Assembly: GCA_021832085.1 (NCBI GenBank)
Contig: JAKBLM010000028.1
Span: forward strand, 1 to 49,946
Reading direction: 5' to 3'
Length of the DNA: 49,946 bases
Origin: Acidobacteriota bacterium
GTDB lineage: Bacteria; Acidobacteriota; Terriglobia; Acidiferrales; UBA7541
Positions 15,106 through 24,252 of the stretch are shown one piece after another (position 1 is the first letter of the stretch; each line of letters opens with the position of its first letter). The translations under genes were made by a program, and so were the position numbers. The notes under the pieces are model-generated. The model saw only the letters and a program-made list of their open reading frames with translations, was not told the origin of the DNA and ran no database searches.

Positions 15106-17409
15106 GTGGACCCGCGCTCGATACCGAAGATCGCTCGATGGGCCGCCGCGGCGGCCATCGGAATCGTCCTGGTGGTGGCGGGGATTCTTGTGCACCGGAA
15201 CTGGCTCTCTTCCCGAGCCATGCGGCACGAGCCGGCGGCTGTGCCGGCGAGCGTAGAGCAACAGTCGCTCCAATTCACATTTTCCAAGGTGGATGGGCAG
15301 CAGACCATCTTCACGATCCACGCGGCTCGAGCGACAAAGTACAGCGGGGAAGATCGCAGCCAGCTCGAAGATGTCGACATCGTGGTCTACGGCGATCGTG
15401 GCCGCCGACACGACGAGATTCATACGCGCTCCTGCGACTACGAGGAATCGAGCGGCGCAATCGTTTGCCACGGCAAGGTGGATCTGGAACTGGCCAACGC
15501 TCCCGTTCCCGGGAAACCGGCGCAAAGTACGGCTAGCCGCATTGAGATCGAAACCACCCAGGTGCACTTCGACCGGAAGACCGGAGAGGCAACGACCACG
15601 GCTCCCGTGGAATTCCGCTTTCCCCAGGGGCAAGGAAAGGCGCTGGGCGTGACCTATTCGAGCAGCCAAGCGAGAATCACTCTGGGACGAGACGTCGAGC
15701 TAACGCTGGCGCCGAACCGGCCGGGCGGGATGCCAGCGCACATCGCAGCAAAGGGCGGATTGAACTACAACCGGGCGACCGGGAAGCTGGTGCTGAAGGG
15801 ACCGGTGGAAATCACCAAGGGCCTTCGGTCGCTCGAAACCGCGGAACTGACCGTGACGCTGAATCCGCACTTGCATCCGCGGCATGCCCTGGCTGAGGGC
15901 GGACCAACCGCGCGCTGGTCCGGCGCGCGGCCGGCAAGCCTCCGCGCGGACCAGGCGGAGATTTTCTTCGATAGCCAGGGACGGGCCGACCGCGTGCGGG
16001 CGAGTGGGAACGTCGTGGCGAAACAACAGGCGGCGAGCACGATGCAGGTCGAAGCGCTGCGAGCCGACCTGACGCTGGACCCGCTGAACGAGCAGCCACG
16101 CCAAATTTTGGCCAAGGGCAACGTGAGCCTGGAGTCGAGGCGGCAAAACCAGGTGACGCGCTTGAAAACGGCCGTGCTGGAACTGATGGCGGCGCCGGCC
16201 GATCGGGCGGCGGGGACTCGCGAAGCGAAAGACCCTCCGGCAGGAACGCCAGGAATTTTCCGGCTGGAGCGGGCGACCACGCCCGGCCCGGCCCAGGCTG
16301 AATGGCAATCGGGCCGGCAGCAGGAGCGGCTCGCAGCGGGCCGGCTGGCGGCAACCTTCGGCGCCGGGAATCAGATCCGGGTGCTGCGTGGCGCGGCCGG
16401 TGTGCGAATGGAGCGGCAAGAGCCGAATGCTCTGCCGGTAACGACAACGGCGGAGAGTCTTGTTGTGGATTTTGCCGGCGGCGAGTGGAGCAACGCGCGG
16501 GAATCGGGCAACGTACGCGCGTGGCAGGGAAACCGCCGGGCACTGGCCGAGCGAGCCGACTGGTCCCGAGCACGGGACGAAATGCGGCTGACAGGCGAAG
16601 CGCAGGTGAGCGATCCGCGCGGGCAGACGCTGGCCGACACGATCCTGTGGAACCAGCGGACCGGCGCAGTGGTGGCCACCGGCAACGTCCGCTCGACCTA
16701 TTTTGCCAAAGCAGGGACGAAATCCGGATTGGGGCCGAACGCCGGGCCGGTGAACGTGGTGGCCGAGCAACTAGCGGCGAACCGTGCAACAGGCGAGGCC
16801 GTCTATTCGGGCGGGGCGCGGCTGTGGCAGGGAAGCATGATGATCCAGGCCGCGCGAATCGAACTGCGGCGTAAAACGGGGCAACTGCTGGCGAGCGGCA
16901 ACGTGCGAGGAGCGTTCCCGCAGGTGCAGCGGCTGAGCCGGGCGCGAAAGGGGGACGCGGGAAAAGCCATGCCGGGAACGGCGGAGCTCTGGCGCGTGGA
17001 GGCGCAAAAACTGGATTACGTGAATGAGGGCAGCACGGAACACCCGACCGGTGGGCGGGCCACGCTCGAAGACGGAGCAAAAGCCTGGTCGAGCAACGGC
17101 GAGATCGAGGCAAACCGGCTGGTGCTGACGATGCGGCGCAATGCGGAAGGCCGAGCAGAGATCACGCGGGCGGTCGGCGAAGGCGGCGTGCTGGTGCGGC
17201 AAGGCAAACGATGGGGCCGGGCGCAACGCGGACTCTACAATGCGGCGAAGGGGCAATTCATTTTGACCGGCGGCAAGCCTTCGCTGCACGACACATCGGG
17301 TGATTTGGTGACCGGCAGTGAATTGACCTTCTATGTAGCGAATGATACGATTCTGGTCGAGTCGAAAAAAGGATCCCGCACATTGACCAGGCATCCGATA
17401 CAGAAATGA
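15106..17409 (+). CDS. lptC: LPS export protein LptC with LptA/OstA-like repeats
   Basis: A 767-residue envelope protein: N-terminal membrane anchor (about 10-30), an LptC-like domain (about 45-200, with FTFSKVDGQQTIFTIHAARA) and a long series of OstA/LptA-like beta segments (repeating patterns such as ATGKLVLKGPVEI, ASGNVVAKQQ, AKGNVSLESR, ATGNVRSTYF, ASGNVRGAF). It should form much of the periplasmic bridge carrying LPS outwards and works with LptB, whose gene starts 6 nt downstream. Typical LptC has about 190 residues and LptA about 180, so this length suggests a merged or extended bridge. GTG 15106 is preferred because the alternative GTG at 15091 overlaps the AGGAGG at 15086-15091. A TATACT (15074-15079) upstream could be a -10 element. 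Confidence 0.85.
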   Translation: MDPRSIPKIARWAAAAAIGIVLVVAGILVHRNWLSSRAMRHEPAAVPASVEQQSLQFTFSKVDGQQTIFTIHAARATKYSGEDRSQLEDVDIVVYGDRGRRHDEIHTRSCDYEESSGAIVCHGKVDLELANAPVPGKPAQSTASRIEIETTQVHFDRKTGEATTTAPVEFRFPQGQGKALGVTYSSSQARITLGRDVELTLAPNRPGGMPAHIAAKGGLNYNRATGKLVLKGPVEITKGLRSLETAELTVTLNPHLHPRHALAEGGPTARWSGARPASLRADQAEIFFDSQGRADRVRASGNVVAKQQAASTMQVEALRADLTLDPLNEQPRQILAKGNVSLESRRQNQVTRLKTAVLELMAAPADRAAGTREAKDPPAGTPGIFRLERATTPGPAQAEWQSGRQQERLAAGRLAATFGAGNQIRVLRGAAGVRMERQEPNALPVTTTAESLVVDFAGGEWSNARESGNVRAWQGNRRALAERADWSRARDEMRLTGEAQVSDPRGQTLADTILWNQRTGAVVATGNVRSTYFAKAGTKSGLGPNAGPVNVVAEQLAANRATGEAVYSGGARLWQGSMMIQAARIELRRKTGQLLASGNVRGAFPQVQRLSRARKGDAGKAMPGTAELWRVEAQKLDYVNEGSTEHPTGGRATLEDGAKAWSSNGEIEANRLVLTMRRNAEGRAEITRAVGEGGVLVRQGKRWGRAQRGLYNAAKGQFILTGGKPSLHDTSGDLVTGSELTFYVANDTILVESKKGSRTLTRHPIQK

Positions 17410-17415
17410 AACGGC

Positions 17416-18141
17416 ATGGGAAAGCTTCGGGGTGTCGATTTATATAAGTCTTATCGCGGCCGGAAGGTAGTGAGTGACGTAAGCCTGGAGATTGAGCAGC
17501 GGGAGGTGGTGGGACTGCTTGGGCCCAACGGTGCGGGGAAGACAACGACTTTTTATATTCTGGTGGGTTTGACCCGTGCCGATGCCGGCCAGGTATTTTT
17601 CGACGAGGAAGACATCACCAACCTGCCCATGTACCTGCGGGCCCGAATGGGCATGAGCTACCTGCCGCAGGAACCTTCCGTGTTCCGAAAACTTACGGTT
17701 GAGGAAAATCTGGTGGCGATCCTCGAAACCTTGCCGCTTTCCAGCGCGCGGCGGCGCGAACGGCTCGAGGAGTTGCTGGCCCAGATGGGGCTCGAAACGG
17801 TGCGCGCGAGCCGGGCGCAGACGCTTTCGGGCGGGGAGCGGCGGCGTCTGGAGATCGCGCGGTCGCTGGTGCTGGAACCGGCATTTCTGCTGCTGGACGA
17901 GCCCTTTTCGGGTATCGATCCGGTAACGGTGATCGATATTCAGAAGATCATTCGCAATCTGAGCGATTCGGGAATCGGCGTGCTGATGACCGACCACAAC
18001 GTGCGCGAGACGCTGCGCGTAACGAATCGAGCCTATATTATTAATGAAGGAAGGATTTTCCGCTCCGGGACACCGGAGCATCTGAGCGCCGACCCCGAGG
18101 TACGCAAGATCTACCTGGGCGAAACGTTCAGCTTGAGCTAG
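17416..18141 (+). CDS. lptB: LPS export ABC transporter ATPase LptB
   Basis: Cytoplasmic ATPase that powers LPS extraction by LptFG. The 241 residues contain Walker [14 protein letters not shown]-loop region [18 protein letters not shown], signature [15 protein letters not shown], Walker [14 protein letters not shown] and H-loop [10 protein letters not shown], all as in LptB. It lies 6 nt after the LptC-like gene and 6 nt before rpoN. lptF and lptG are not in the window. Confidence 0.96.
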   Translation: MGKLRGVDLYKSYRGRKVVSDVSLEIEQREVVGLLGPNGAGKTTTFYILVGLTRADAGQVFFDEEDITNLPMYLRARMGMSYLPQEPSVFRKLTVEENLVAILETLPLSSARRRERLEELLAQMGLETVRASRAQTLSGGERRRLEIARSLVLEPAFLLLDEPFSGIDPVTVIDIQKIIRNLSDSGIGVLMTDHNVRETLRVTNRAYIINEGRIFRSGTPEHLSADPEVRKIYLGETFSLS

Positions 18142-18147
18142 ACGACG

Positions 18148-19587
18148 ATGAGCATGCTCCAACCCAAATTGCACTTGAAGGTGGCGCAGAAGCAGATTCT
18201 GACGCCCAGCCTGGTGCAGATGGTCAGCGTGCTGGCGCTGAACCGGCTGGAACTGCGCGAGATGATCAACCAGGAGATCATGGCGAACCCGGTGCTCGAG
18301 GAACTGGGCGAGGACGGGCTGCAGGCGGAAAAATACACCGACCAGGCGTTCCTCGAGAAGGAAACCGAGAAGATTCCAGAAACCGAGGCGCCCAACCCAT
18401 TCGACGAATTCGACGTGAGCGCCTTCCTCAACCAGTACCTGAACAGCGGCGGCGAGAACAATTTCCGCGAGCGGGAGCAGGTGGAAAAGCCGTCGTTCGA
18501 GCAGTTCGTCAGCTCGCCACAGAAGCTTGCCGACCATCTCTCTTGGCAGCTGGGCGCCTCGTCGCTCGACCCGCGGACGGCCGAAATCGCCGAAGAGATC
18601 ATTGGGAACCTGGACGAAAACGGGTATCTTTCGGCGACGATTGAAGAGATTGCGAATACCGGGCCGTACACGGCGGAAGAGGTGCAAAAGACCTTGGCGG
18701 CGGTACAGCAGTTCGACCCGCCGGGCGTGGCGGCGCGGGACCTGCGGGAGTGCCTGTTGCTGCAGTTGCGGCTGCTCGATCCGGAGAACACGCTGGCGCA
18801 GCAGATCGTCTCCGATCACCTGAAACAGCTACAGACGAACCAATTGCGCGAGATTGCCCGCGCGCTGAACCGGCCGGTGGACCTGGTGAAGCGGGCGGTG
18901 GAAGGCATCCGCAAACTCGATCCGCGGCCGGGGCTGCGCTACAACGCCACCGAGCCGCGGCTGGTCGAGCCGGACGTCTATTTCCGCAAGGTGGGCGGGG
19001 AATGGCAGGCGTTCCTGAACGAGGACGACGTGCCGCAACTGCGGATCAGCCCCACCTACAGCCGGTTGCTGGCGCGCGGCGCGGCCGACCGCGACGTGCG
19101 CGATTACGTGCGGGAACGGCTGACCGCGGCGATGCAGTTGATGAAAAACATCGAGCAGCGCAAGCACACGATCCTGCGCGTGTGCGACGCGATCATCCGG
19201 CGCCAAGGGGAATGCCTGGAGTCCGGCATGGACCGGCTGAAGCCGATGATGATCAAGGAAGTGGCCGAAGACGTCGGCGTGCACCCCTCGACCGTGAGCC
19301 GGGCCGTCTCGAGCAAATACGCGCACACGCCGCACGGCGTGCTGGAGCTGCGCACGTTCTTTTCGGAGTCGGTGAACGGGCCGGAAGGCCACCGGATGTC
19401 CCTGGTGACGCTGAAGCGCAAGGTGCGGAAGATGATCGAGGAAGAAGACTCGACGCACCCGCTGACCGACGACCAAATTGCCAAGCGGCTCGACGACGAG
19501 GGCATCCATGTGACGCGCCGCACGATCGCGAAATACCGCGAAGACATGCGCATCCCGAGCACCCACCAGCGTCGAGTAAAACCCTGA
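18148..19587 (+). CDS. rpoN: RNA polymerase sigma-54 factor RpoN
   Basis: Sigma-54 directs RNA polymerase to -24/-12 promoters that need enhancer-binding ATPases. The 479 residues show region I (LTPSLVQMVSVLALNRLELR, Gln/Leu-rich), an acidic region II (about 50-120), the core-binding region III with the sequence DLDENGYLSATIEEIA, a helix-turn-helix (VAEDVGVHPSTVSRAVSSKY) and the RpoN box RRTIAKYRE at about 457-465. The start MSMLQPKLHLKVAQKQ is normal; M3 is an alternative. The lptB-rpoN-rapZ order is common in bacteria with LPS. Confidence 0.97.
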   Translation: MSMLQPKLHLKVAQKQILTPSLVQMVSVLALNRLELREMINQEIMANPVLEELGEDGLQAEKYTDQAFLEKETEKIPETEAPNPFDEFDVSAFLNQYLNSGGENNFREREQVEKPSFEQFVSSPQKLADHLSWQLGASSLDPRTAEIAEEIIGNLDENGYLSATIEEIANTGPYTAEEVQKTLAAVQQFDPPGVAARDLRECLLLQLRLLDPENTLAQQIVSDHLKQLQTNQLREIARALNRPVDLVKRAVEGIRKLDPRPGLRYNATEPRLVEPDVYFRKVGGEWQAFLNEDDVPQLRISPTYSRLLARGAADRDVRDYVRERLTAAMQLMKNIEQRKHTILRVCDAIIRRQGECLESGMDRLKPMMIKEVAEDVGVHPSTVSRAVSSKYAHTPHGVLELRTFFSESVNGPEGHRMSLVTLKRKVRKMIEEEDSTHPLTDDQIAKRLDDEGIHVTRRTIAKYREDMRIPSTHQRRVKP

Positions 19588-19601
19588 GGCCCAACGCGGC
19601 G

Positions 19602-20486
19602 GTGAAACGCCAACACCAGAGCGCCGGCCGGCGGCTCGTAATGCTCACCGGACTCAGCGGATCCGGAAAAGGATCGACGCTGAAAGCGTTCGAGGATCTC
19701 GGCTTCTATTGCGTCGACAATCTGCCGGTGGACCTGGTGCCCACGCTGTGCGATCTGGCGGTGCAGGGCGGGCGGGAATACCAGCGGCTGGTGATGGTGG
19801 TGGACGCGCGCGAGGGCAGCAGCCTGAAGCAGCTGCCGGCACTCTACCGGCGGCTGGCACGGCGGTACCCGCTAACGCTGGTTTTCATCGAAGCAAGCGA
19901 CGAGGTGCTGCTGCGGCGGTTCAGCGAAACGCGGAGGCCGCATCCACTCAGCCGCGACCAATCGATCCGCGACGGCATCCGGCGCGAACGGCAGCTGATG
20001 GCACCGATCCGGCGCGTGGCCGACGTGGTGATCGACACCAGCCAGTTCAATGTGCACGAATTGCGGCAGTTCGTTGCCGACCGCTTCCAGAGCGCGGAGA
20101 AGCGACCGATGGTGATCTCGGTGGTAAGCTTCGGCTACCGGTTCGGAGTGCCCACCGACGCCGACCTGGTCTTTGACGTCCGGTTTCTTCCGAACCCGCA
20201 TTTCATCGCGGAGCTGCGGCCGTATTCGGGCCGGGAAAAACGGGTGGCGCGGTACGTGATGTCGTTTCGCCAGTCGAAAGGATTTCTGCGGCGGGTGGAC
20301 GACCTGCTCGCGTTCCTGATCCCACGGTACATCGACGAAGGGAAGAGCTACCTGACGATCGCTTTCGGCTGCACGGGAGGGCGGCACCGGTCGGTGACGC
20401 TGAGCGAGGCGGTGGCGCGGCAGCTAGCGGGGCGCGGCTACCGGGCGAAAGTGGTCCACCGGGACATCAACCGGAGCATGGCTTGA
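19602..20486 (+). CDS. rapZ: RapZ-family nucleotide-binding protein
   Basis: Member of the RapZ/YvcJ family: P-loop proteins that in E. coli act as an RNA adaptor controlling glmS and hence amino-sugar supply for the cell wall. 294 residues. Walker A is GLSGSGKGS (about 17-25), with Gly where many homologues have Ser/Thr after Lys. FYCVDNLPVDLVP, DEVLLRRFSETRRPHPL and the C-terminal FGCTGGRHRSV are hallmark motifs. GTG 19602, 14 nt after rpoN, is preferred because the first ATG (19641) would start only three residues before the P-loop. Whether it controls RNA here is unknown. Confidence 0.93.
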   Translation: MKRQHQSAGRRLVMLTGLSGSGKGSTLKAFEDLGFYCVDNLPVDLVPTLCDLAVQGGREYQRLVMVVDAREGSSLKQLPALYRRLARRYPLTLVFIEASDEVLLRRFSETRRPHPLSRDQSIRDGIRRERQLMAPIRRVADVVIDTSQFNVHELRQFVADRFQSAEKRPMVISVVSFGYRFGVPTDADLVFDVRFLPNPHFIAELRPYSGREKRVARYVMSFRQSKGFLRRVDDLLAFLIPRYIDEGKSYLTIAFGCTGGRHRSVTLSEAVARQLAGRGYRAKVVHRDINRSMA

Positions 20487-20511
20487 CTTTTCACAAGGCG
20501 GTTCCTAGCGT
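20483..20511 (+). promoter_or_regulatory. Possible sigma-70 promoter for msbA
   Basis: TTGACT (20483-20488), a 17-nt spacer and TAGCGT (20506-20511), overlapping the end of rapZ. The -35 is near consensus, the -10 is poor. It would give the ABC transporter gene its own start inside the operon. Confidence 0.3.
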
Positions 20512-20547
20512 GAACGTTCGCAACAACGGTCCGGACGGAACAACCGC

Positions 20548-22398
20548 TTGAAAGTGCCTGACGATCTTCGGCGCCTGCTCGGCTACGCACGGCCGTACCG
20601 GTGGATGGTGGCTGGGGCGATCGGGATGATGTGCGTGGTCGGCGTGGCCGAGGGCCTGATCGCGCTGATGATCAAGCCGCTGTTCGACCGGGTACTCAAC
20701 CCGTCGAGTCCCGGGACGCGGTTGAAGCTGTTCACGATTCCCCATTTTCACCGGGCAGTCTATCTAAACTCGTTCGTGCCGGATTCGGTGCACCACGTCT
20801 GGGCGGTCTTTGCGATTGCGCTGTGCCTGATTTTCCTGGCGAAGGCGGTGGCGGAGGTGCTCGGGGACCTGCTGATCCAATACGCCGGGCAGTCGGCGGT
20901 GACCGATCTGCGCGATCAGGTCTACGGCAAGGTGATCTACCAGCCGATCGGCTTCTTCCAAGGGCAGGGCACCGGGCGGCTGGTGTCGGCGGTGATCAAC
21001 GACATCGAGCGGATCCGCAGCGCCTATTCCGAATGGCTGGCGGATTTTTTCCGGCAGCTCTTCACGCTGATCTTCCTGGTGCTAGCGCTGCTGGTGCTCG
21101 ACTGGCGGCTGGCGCTGGGGTCGTTGGTACTGCTGCCGCTGGTGGTCTGGCCGGTGGGTAAGCTGGGGCGGCGAATTCGCGGCTCGGTGGACAAGAGCCA
21201 GCGGAAACTGGGCGAGCTGAGCCAGATCCTGCACGAGACGGCAACCGGAAACCGGATCGTGAAGGCGTTCGGGATGGAGGGATTCGAGATCGCCAAGTTC
21301 CGGCAGGCGGCGCGGCGGCTGTTGCGGGAAAACATGCGCTGGGTGAGCGCCTACGCGGTGAGCGGACCGCTGATGGAGGTGCTGGGCGCGGTGGTGGTTT
21401 GCTTGATCGTGCTCTACGCGCGGGGTGAAATCCGGGGCGGGGCGATGAAGGCGGGCACGGTACTGGCCTTTGCCTACGCGCTGCTGCGCGCCTCGACGCC
21501 GGTGAAGCGGCTGGGAAACATTTACCAGCATTTCCAGCTGGCGCTCGGCGCTTCGCGGCAGGTGTTCGGCTTCCTGGCGCTCGGCGAGGAAGGCATGGAG
21601 CTGCCGGGGACTAAACGGCTGGAACGTTTTGCCGAGTCAGTGGAATTCGATAACGTGGGCTTTCGCTACGGCGACGGGCCCGCGGTGCTCAAGAACCTGC
21701 GGCTGCGGGTGCAGCGCGGCGAAGTGCTGGCGATCGTCGGGCTTTCGGGCGCGGGCAAAACCACGATGGTGAACCTGCTGCCGCGATTCTACGACGTGAC
21801 GGAAGGGGCGATCCGGATCGACGGCGTCGACACGCGTGAACTGACGCTGCGTTCGCTGCGCGAACAGATCGCCATCGTCACGCAGGAAACGATCCTCTTC
21901 AACGACACCGTCTGGAACAACATCTGCTACGGGCGCCCGGGCATGCGCACCGACCTGGTGATCGGCGCAGCAAAGGCGGCACTGGCGCACGATTTCATTC
22001 AGCAGCTTCCGGAGCGGTACGATACGCGGCTCGGCGAACGCGGGCTGCGGCTTTCCGGCGGCGAGCGCCAGCGGCTGGCAATCGCGCGGGCGCTGCTAAA
22101 GGACGCGCCGATCCTGATTCTGGACGAGGCGACTTCGCAGCTGGACGCCGAATCGGAGCAGCTGGTGCAGCAAGCGCTCGGGAATTTGATGGAGGGCCGC
22201 ACGGTCTTCGTGATTGCGCATCGGCTGGCAACCGTGCGCGGGGCCGACCGGATCGTGGTGCTCGACGATGGCCAGATCCGCGAAGTCGGCACGCACGCCG
22301 AGTTGTTGGCGCGCGGCGGGCTGTACAGCCACCTTTGTGACCTCCAGTTCAGCCAGGGCGCGACGGTGACGCGGCCGACGGGAACGGTGGAACGATGA
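20548..22398 (+). CDS. msbA: MsbA-like ABC transporter (fused permease and ATPase)
   Basis: A 616-residue half-transporter: about six membrane helices in the first 320 residues, then an ATPase domain with Walker A GLSGAGKTTMVN, signature LSGGERQRLAIARAL and Walker B ILILDEATSQLD. MsbA flips the lipid A-core across the inner membrane; the place of the gene between LPS-transport and growth genes supports that role, although multidrug or other lipid exporters look alike. The start is TTG 20548 or GTG 20554, both with weak ribosome binding sites. The end overlaps yicC by ATGA. Confidence 0.88.
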   Translation: MKVPDDLRRLLGYARPYRWMVAGAIGMMCVVGVAEGLIALMIKPLFDRVLNPSSPGTRLKLFTIPHFHRAVYLNSFVPDSVHHVWAVFAIALCLIFLAKAVAEVLGDLLIQYAGQSAVTDLRDQVYGKVIYQPIGFFQGQGTGRLVSAVINDIERIRSAYSEWLADFFRQLFTLIFLVLALLVLDWRLALGSLVLLPLVVWPVGKLGRRIRGSVDKSQRKLGELSQILHETATGNRIVKAFGMEGFEIAKFRQAARRLLRENMRWVSAYAVSGPLMEVLGAVVVCLIVLYARGEIRGGAMKAGTVLAFAYALLRASTPVKRLGNIYQHFQLALGASRQVFGFLALGEEGMELPGTKRLERFAESVEFDNVGFRYGDGPAVLKNLRLRVQRGEVLAIVGLSGAGKTTMVNLLPRFYDVTEGAIRIDGVDTRELTLRSLREQIAIVTQETILFNDTVWNNICYGRPGMRTDLVIGAAKAALAHDFIQQLPERYDTRLGERGLRLSGGERQRLAIARALLKDAPILILDEATSQLDAESEQLVQQALGNLMEGRTVFVIAHRLATVRGADRIVVLDDGQIREVGTHAELLARGGLYSHLCDLQFSQGATVTRPTGTVER

Positions 22399-23294
22399 CG
22401 AAATTGCGGTCGATGACCGGTTTTGCCGAGAGTTACCTCGAGGAGGACGGGCGCGTGGTGCGCGCCGGTGTGCGGAGCGTGAACCACCGTTTTCTGGATC
22501 TGCACGCGCATTTGCCGGAAGGGCTGGAGGCGCTCGAGCCGATCGTGCGGCGGCTGGTGCGGCAGAAGGTGCGGCGCGGCCACGTGGATGTGTTCGTGCG
22601 GGTGGAAACCACCGGTCCGCCGGAAGTGCGCGTGAACATGGGCGCGGCGGAGATGTATCTGGAAGCGGCGCGCGAACTGAAGGCGCGTTTCGGGCTGAAG
22701 GAAGAGCCGGACCTTGGCTCTATCCTGCGGCTGCCCGGGGTGGTGGAAGCGGGCGGCACGGGCGACGGATCGGAAGCCGAGCGGATCGGCGTGGCGCTTG
22801 AAAGGGCGCTCGGCGAAGCGCTCGATCGGCTGGACCGGATGCGGGCGACCGAAGCGGCGCGGCTCGGCGAAGAGATGGCCAGGGCCACAGCCCGGATCGT
22901 GGAAGCGGTGAAAGGAATGGAACCGCTCGGCGAAAGCGCGCGAGCGGCCTACGCGGCGCGGCTGCGCGAGCGCGTTGCCGAACTGACGGGTGACGGCAAT
23001 CTGGACCCTGCGCGGGTGGCGCAGGAGGTGGCGCAGGTGGCCGCGCGCAGCGACACGACCGAGGAAACCAGCCGGTTGGCAAGCCACCTGGAACAGTTTG
23101 CCCGAGTGCTCGAAACGACGGGCGAGGCGGGCAAAAAACTGGATTTCCTTTGCCAGGAGATGCTGCGCGAGGTAAATACCACTCTTGCCAAGACGCCGGC
23201 GCTGGGCCCGGACGGGATCGAGATCACCCGGCTGATGCTGGCAGTGAAAGCGGAAATCGAGAAGCTTCGAGAACAGGTGCAGAATATCGAATGA
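22395..23294 (+). CDS. yicC: YicC-family endoribonuclease
   Basis: YicC/YloC proteins are ring-shaped endoribonucleases involved in RNA turnover. The 299-residue chain has the usual N-terminus (KLRSMTGFAESYLEEDGRVV), VRSVNHRFLDLHAHLPEGLE, RRGHVDVFVRVE and the C-terminal signature KKLDFLCQEMLREVNTTLAK, with ITRLMLAVKAEIEKLREQVQ at the end. It overlaps both neighbours by ATGA (msbA before, gmk after), so translation is likely coupled. yicC-gmk-rpoZ is a frequent bacterial arrangement. Confidence 0.95.
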   Translation: MTKLRSMTGFAESYLEEDGRVVRAGVRSVNHRFLDLHAHLPEGLEALEPIVRRLVRQKVRRGHVDVFVRVETTGPPEVRVNMGAAEMYLEAARELKARFGLKEEPDLGSILRLPGVVEAGGTGDGSEAERIGVALERALGEALDRLDRMRATEAARLGEEMARATARIVEAVKGMEPLGESARAAYAARLRERVAELTGDGNLDPARVAQEVAQVAARSDTTEETSRLASHLEQFARVLETTGEAGKKLDFLCQEMLREVNTTLAKTPALGPDGIEITRLMLAVKAEIEKLREQVQNIE

Positions 23295-23923
23295 CAACGG
23301 CGCAGACCGACCCCCTCGTCTTCATCGTTTCGGGCCCGTCGGGCTCGGGCAAGAGCACTCTGGTACGGAAGCTGGTGGAAGTCCCGGGCATGCTGCTTTC
23401 CATATCGTGCACAACGCGGCCGGCGCGCGCCTCGGAGGTGCCGGGGCAATGGTACAATTTCCTATCTGAAGAGGAGTTTCGGCGCCGGATCGAGGCGGAC
23501 GAATTCCTCGAGTACGCCTGCGTGTTTGGTCACCACTATTACGGAACGCCACGAAGCGAGCTGGAGCGTGCCCGGGCGGCAGCGAAGGACCTGGTGCTCG
23601 AGATTGACGTGCAGGGAGCCAGCCAGGTGAAGCGAAAACTGCCCGGCGCGGTGGGGATCTTCATCCTGCCACCCTCGCGCGAGGAACTGGAGCGACGGCT
23701 GCGGGCGCGCGGCCAGGATTCCGAAGAGGAAATCGAGCGGCGGCTGGAAGGCGCGCGGCAGGAGATGACGGCCTACAGCCAATATGAATACGCCGTAGTG
23801 AACGACGACATGGAAGACGCCGGCCGGCGGATCCAGGCGATCGCGGTAGCGGCGCGGCTCGCGACGGGGAGAAACCGGGCGCGAGTGGAAGAGATTCTGG
23901 CGAGTTTTGGAGGGAAGAGCTGA
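23291..23923 (+). CDS. gmk: Guanylate kinase
   Basis: Phosphorylates GMP to GDP with ATP. 210 residues, normal length. P-loop VSGPSGSGKSTLV, GMP-binding SCTTRPAR and YNFLSEEEF, YYGTPRSE, and lid region RLRARGQDSEEEIERRL are present. Start chosen at ATG 23291, overlapping the yicC stop (ATGA); a longer in-frame reading would run into yicC without homology. Its stop overlaps the rpoZ start (TGATG). Confidence 0.97.
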   Translation: MTTAQTDPLVFIVSGPSGSGKSTLVRKLVEVPGMLLSISCTTRPARASEVPGQWYNFLSEEEFRRRIEADEFLEYACVFGHHYYGTPRSELERARAAAKDLVLEIDVQGASQVKRKLPGAVGIFILPPSREELERRLRARGQDSEEEIERRLEGARQEMTAYSQYEYAVVNDDMEDAGRRIQAIAVAARLATGRNRARVEEILASFGGKS

Positions 23924-24156
23924 TGAGCGTGAAAAATGATGCCCCGGACAGTCAGTTTGCCTACGTGGTGGTAGCGGCGCGTCGCGCGCGCCAGCTGATG
24001 AGCGGGGCGCCACCGCTGGTGGAGAATCCGAAGTCGAGGCAGGCGACGAGAGTGGCACAGCAGGAATTGAAGCGCGGCCTGCTGGAATTCGAAATTCCGG
24101 CGCGGCCGGGTGATGAAGACGAGGAAGACGAAGAGAAAGGAAGCAAGCAGGGCTAG
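23923..24156 (+). CDS. rpoZ: RNA polymerase omega subunit
   Basis: Small RNA polymerase subunit that helps fold the beta' subunit. 77 residues: FAYVVVAARRARQLMSGAPP contains the conserved VxxAARRARQ helix, and the second helix (SRQATRVAQQELKRGLLEFE) is present. The C-terminus is very acidic (DEDEEDEEKG). It overlaps gmk by TGATG, the usual gmk-rpoZ coupling. Confidence 0.93.
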   Translation: MSVKNDAPDSQFAYVVVAARRARQLMSGAPPLVENPKSRQATRVAQQELKRGLLEFEIPARPGDEDEEDEEKGSKQG

Positions 24157-24252
24157 GGGGTAAACGGCCCACGCACCCGGCGAGCCCGGGCGCGGCGAAG
24201 CAGAGTCTGCGGTAAACGGTTTTCCCATTCCGATTTTGCGAGGCGAAAATCC

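Noticed and set aside
18750..19601. Long N-terminal extension of the rapZ frame into rpoN
   Set aside because: The frame is open by chance inside rpoN; homology begins only after GTG 19602.
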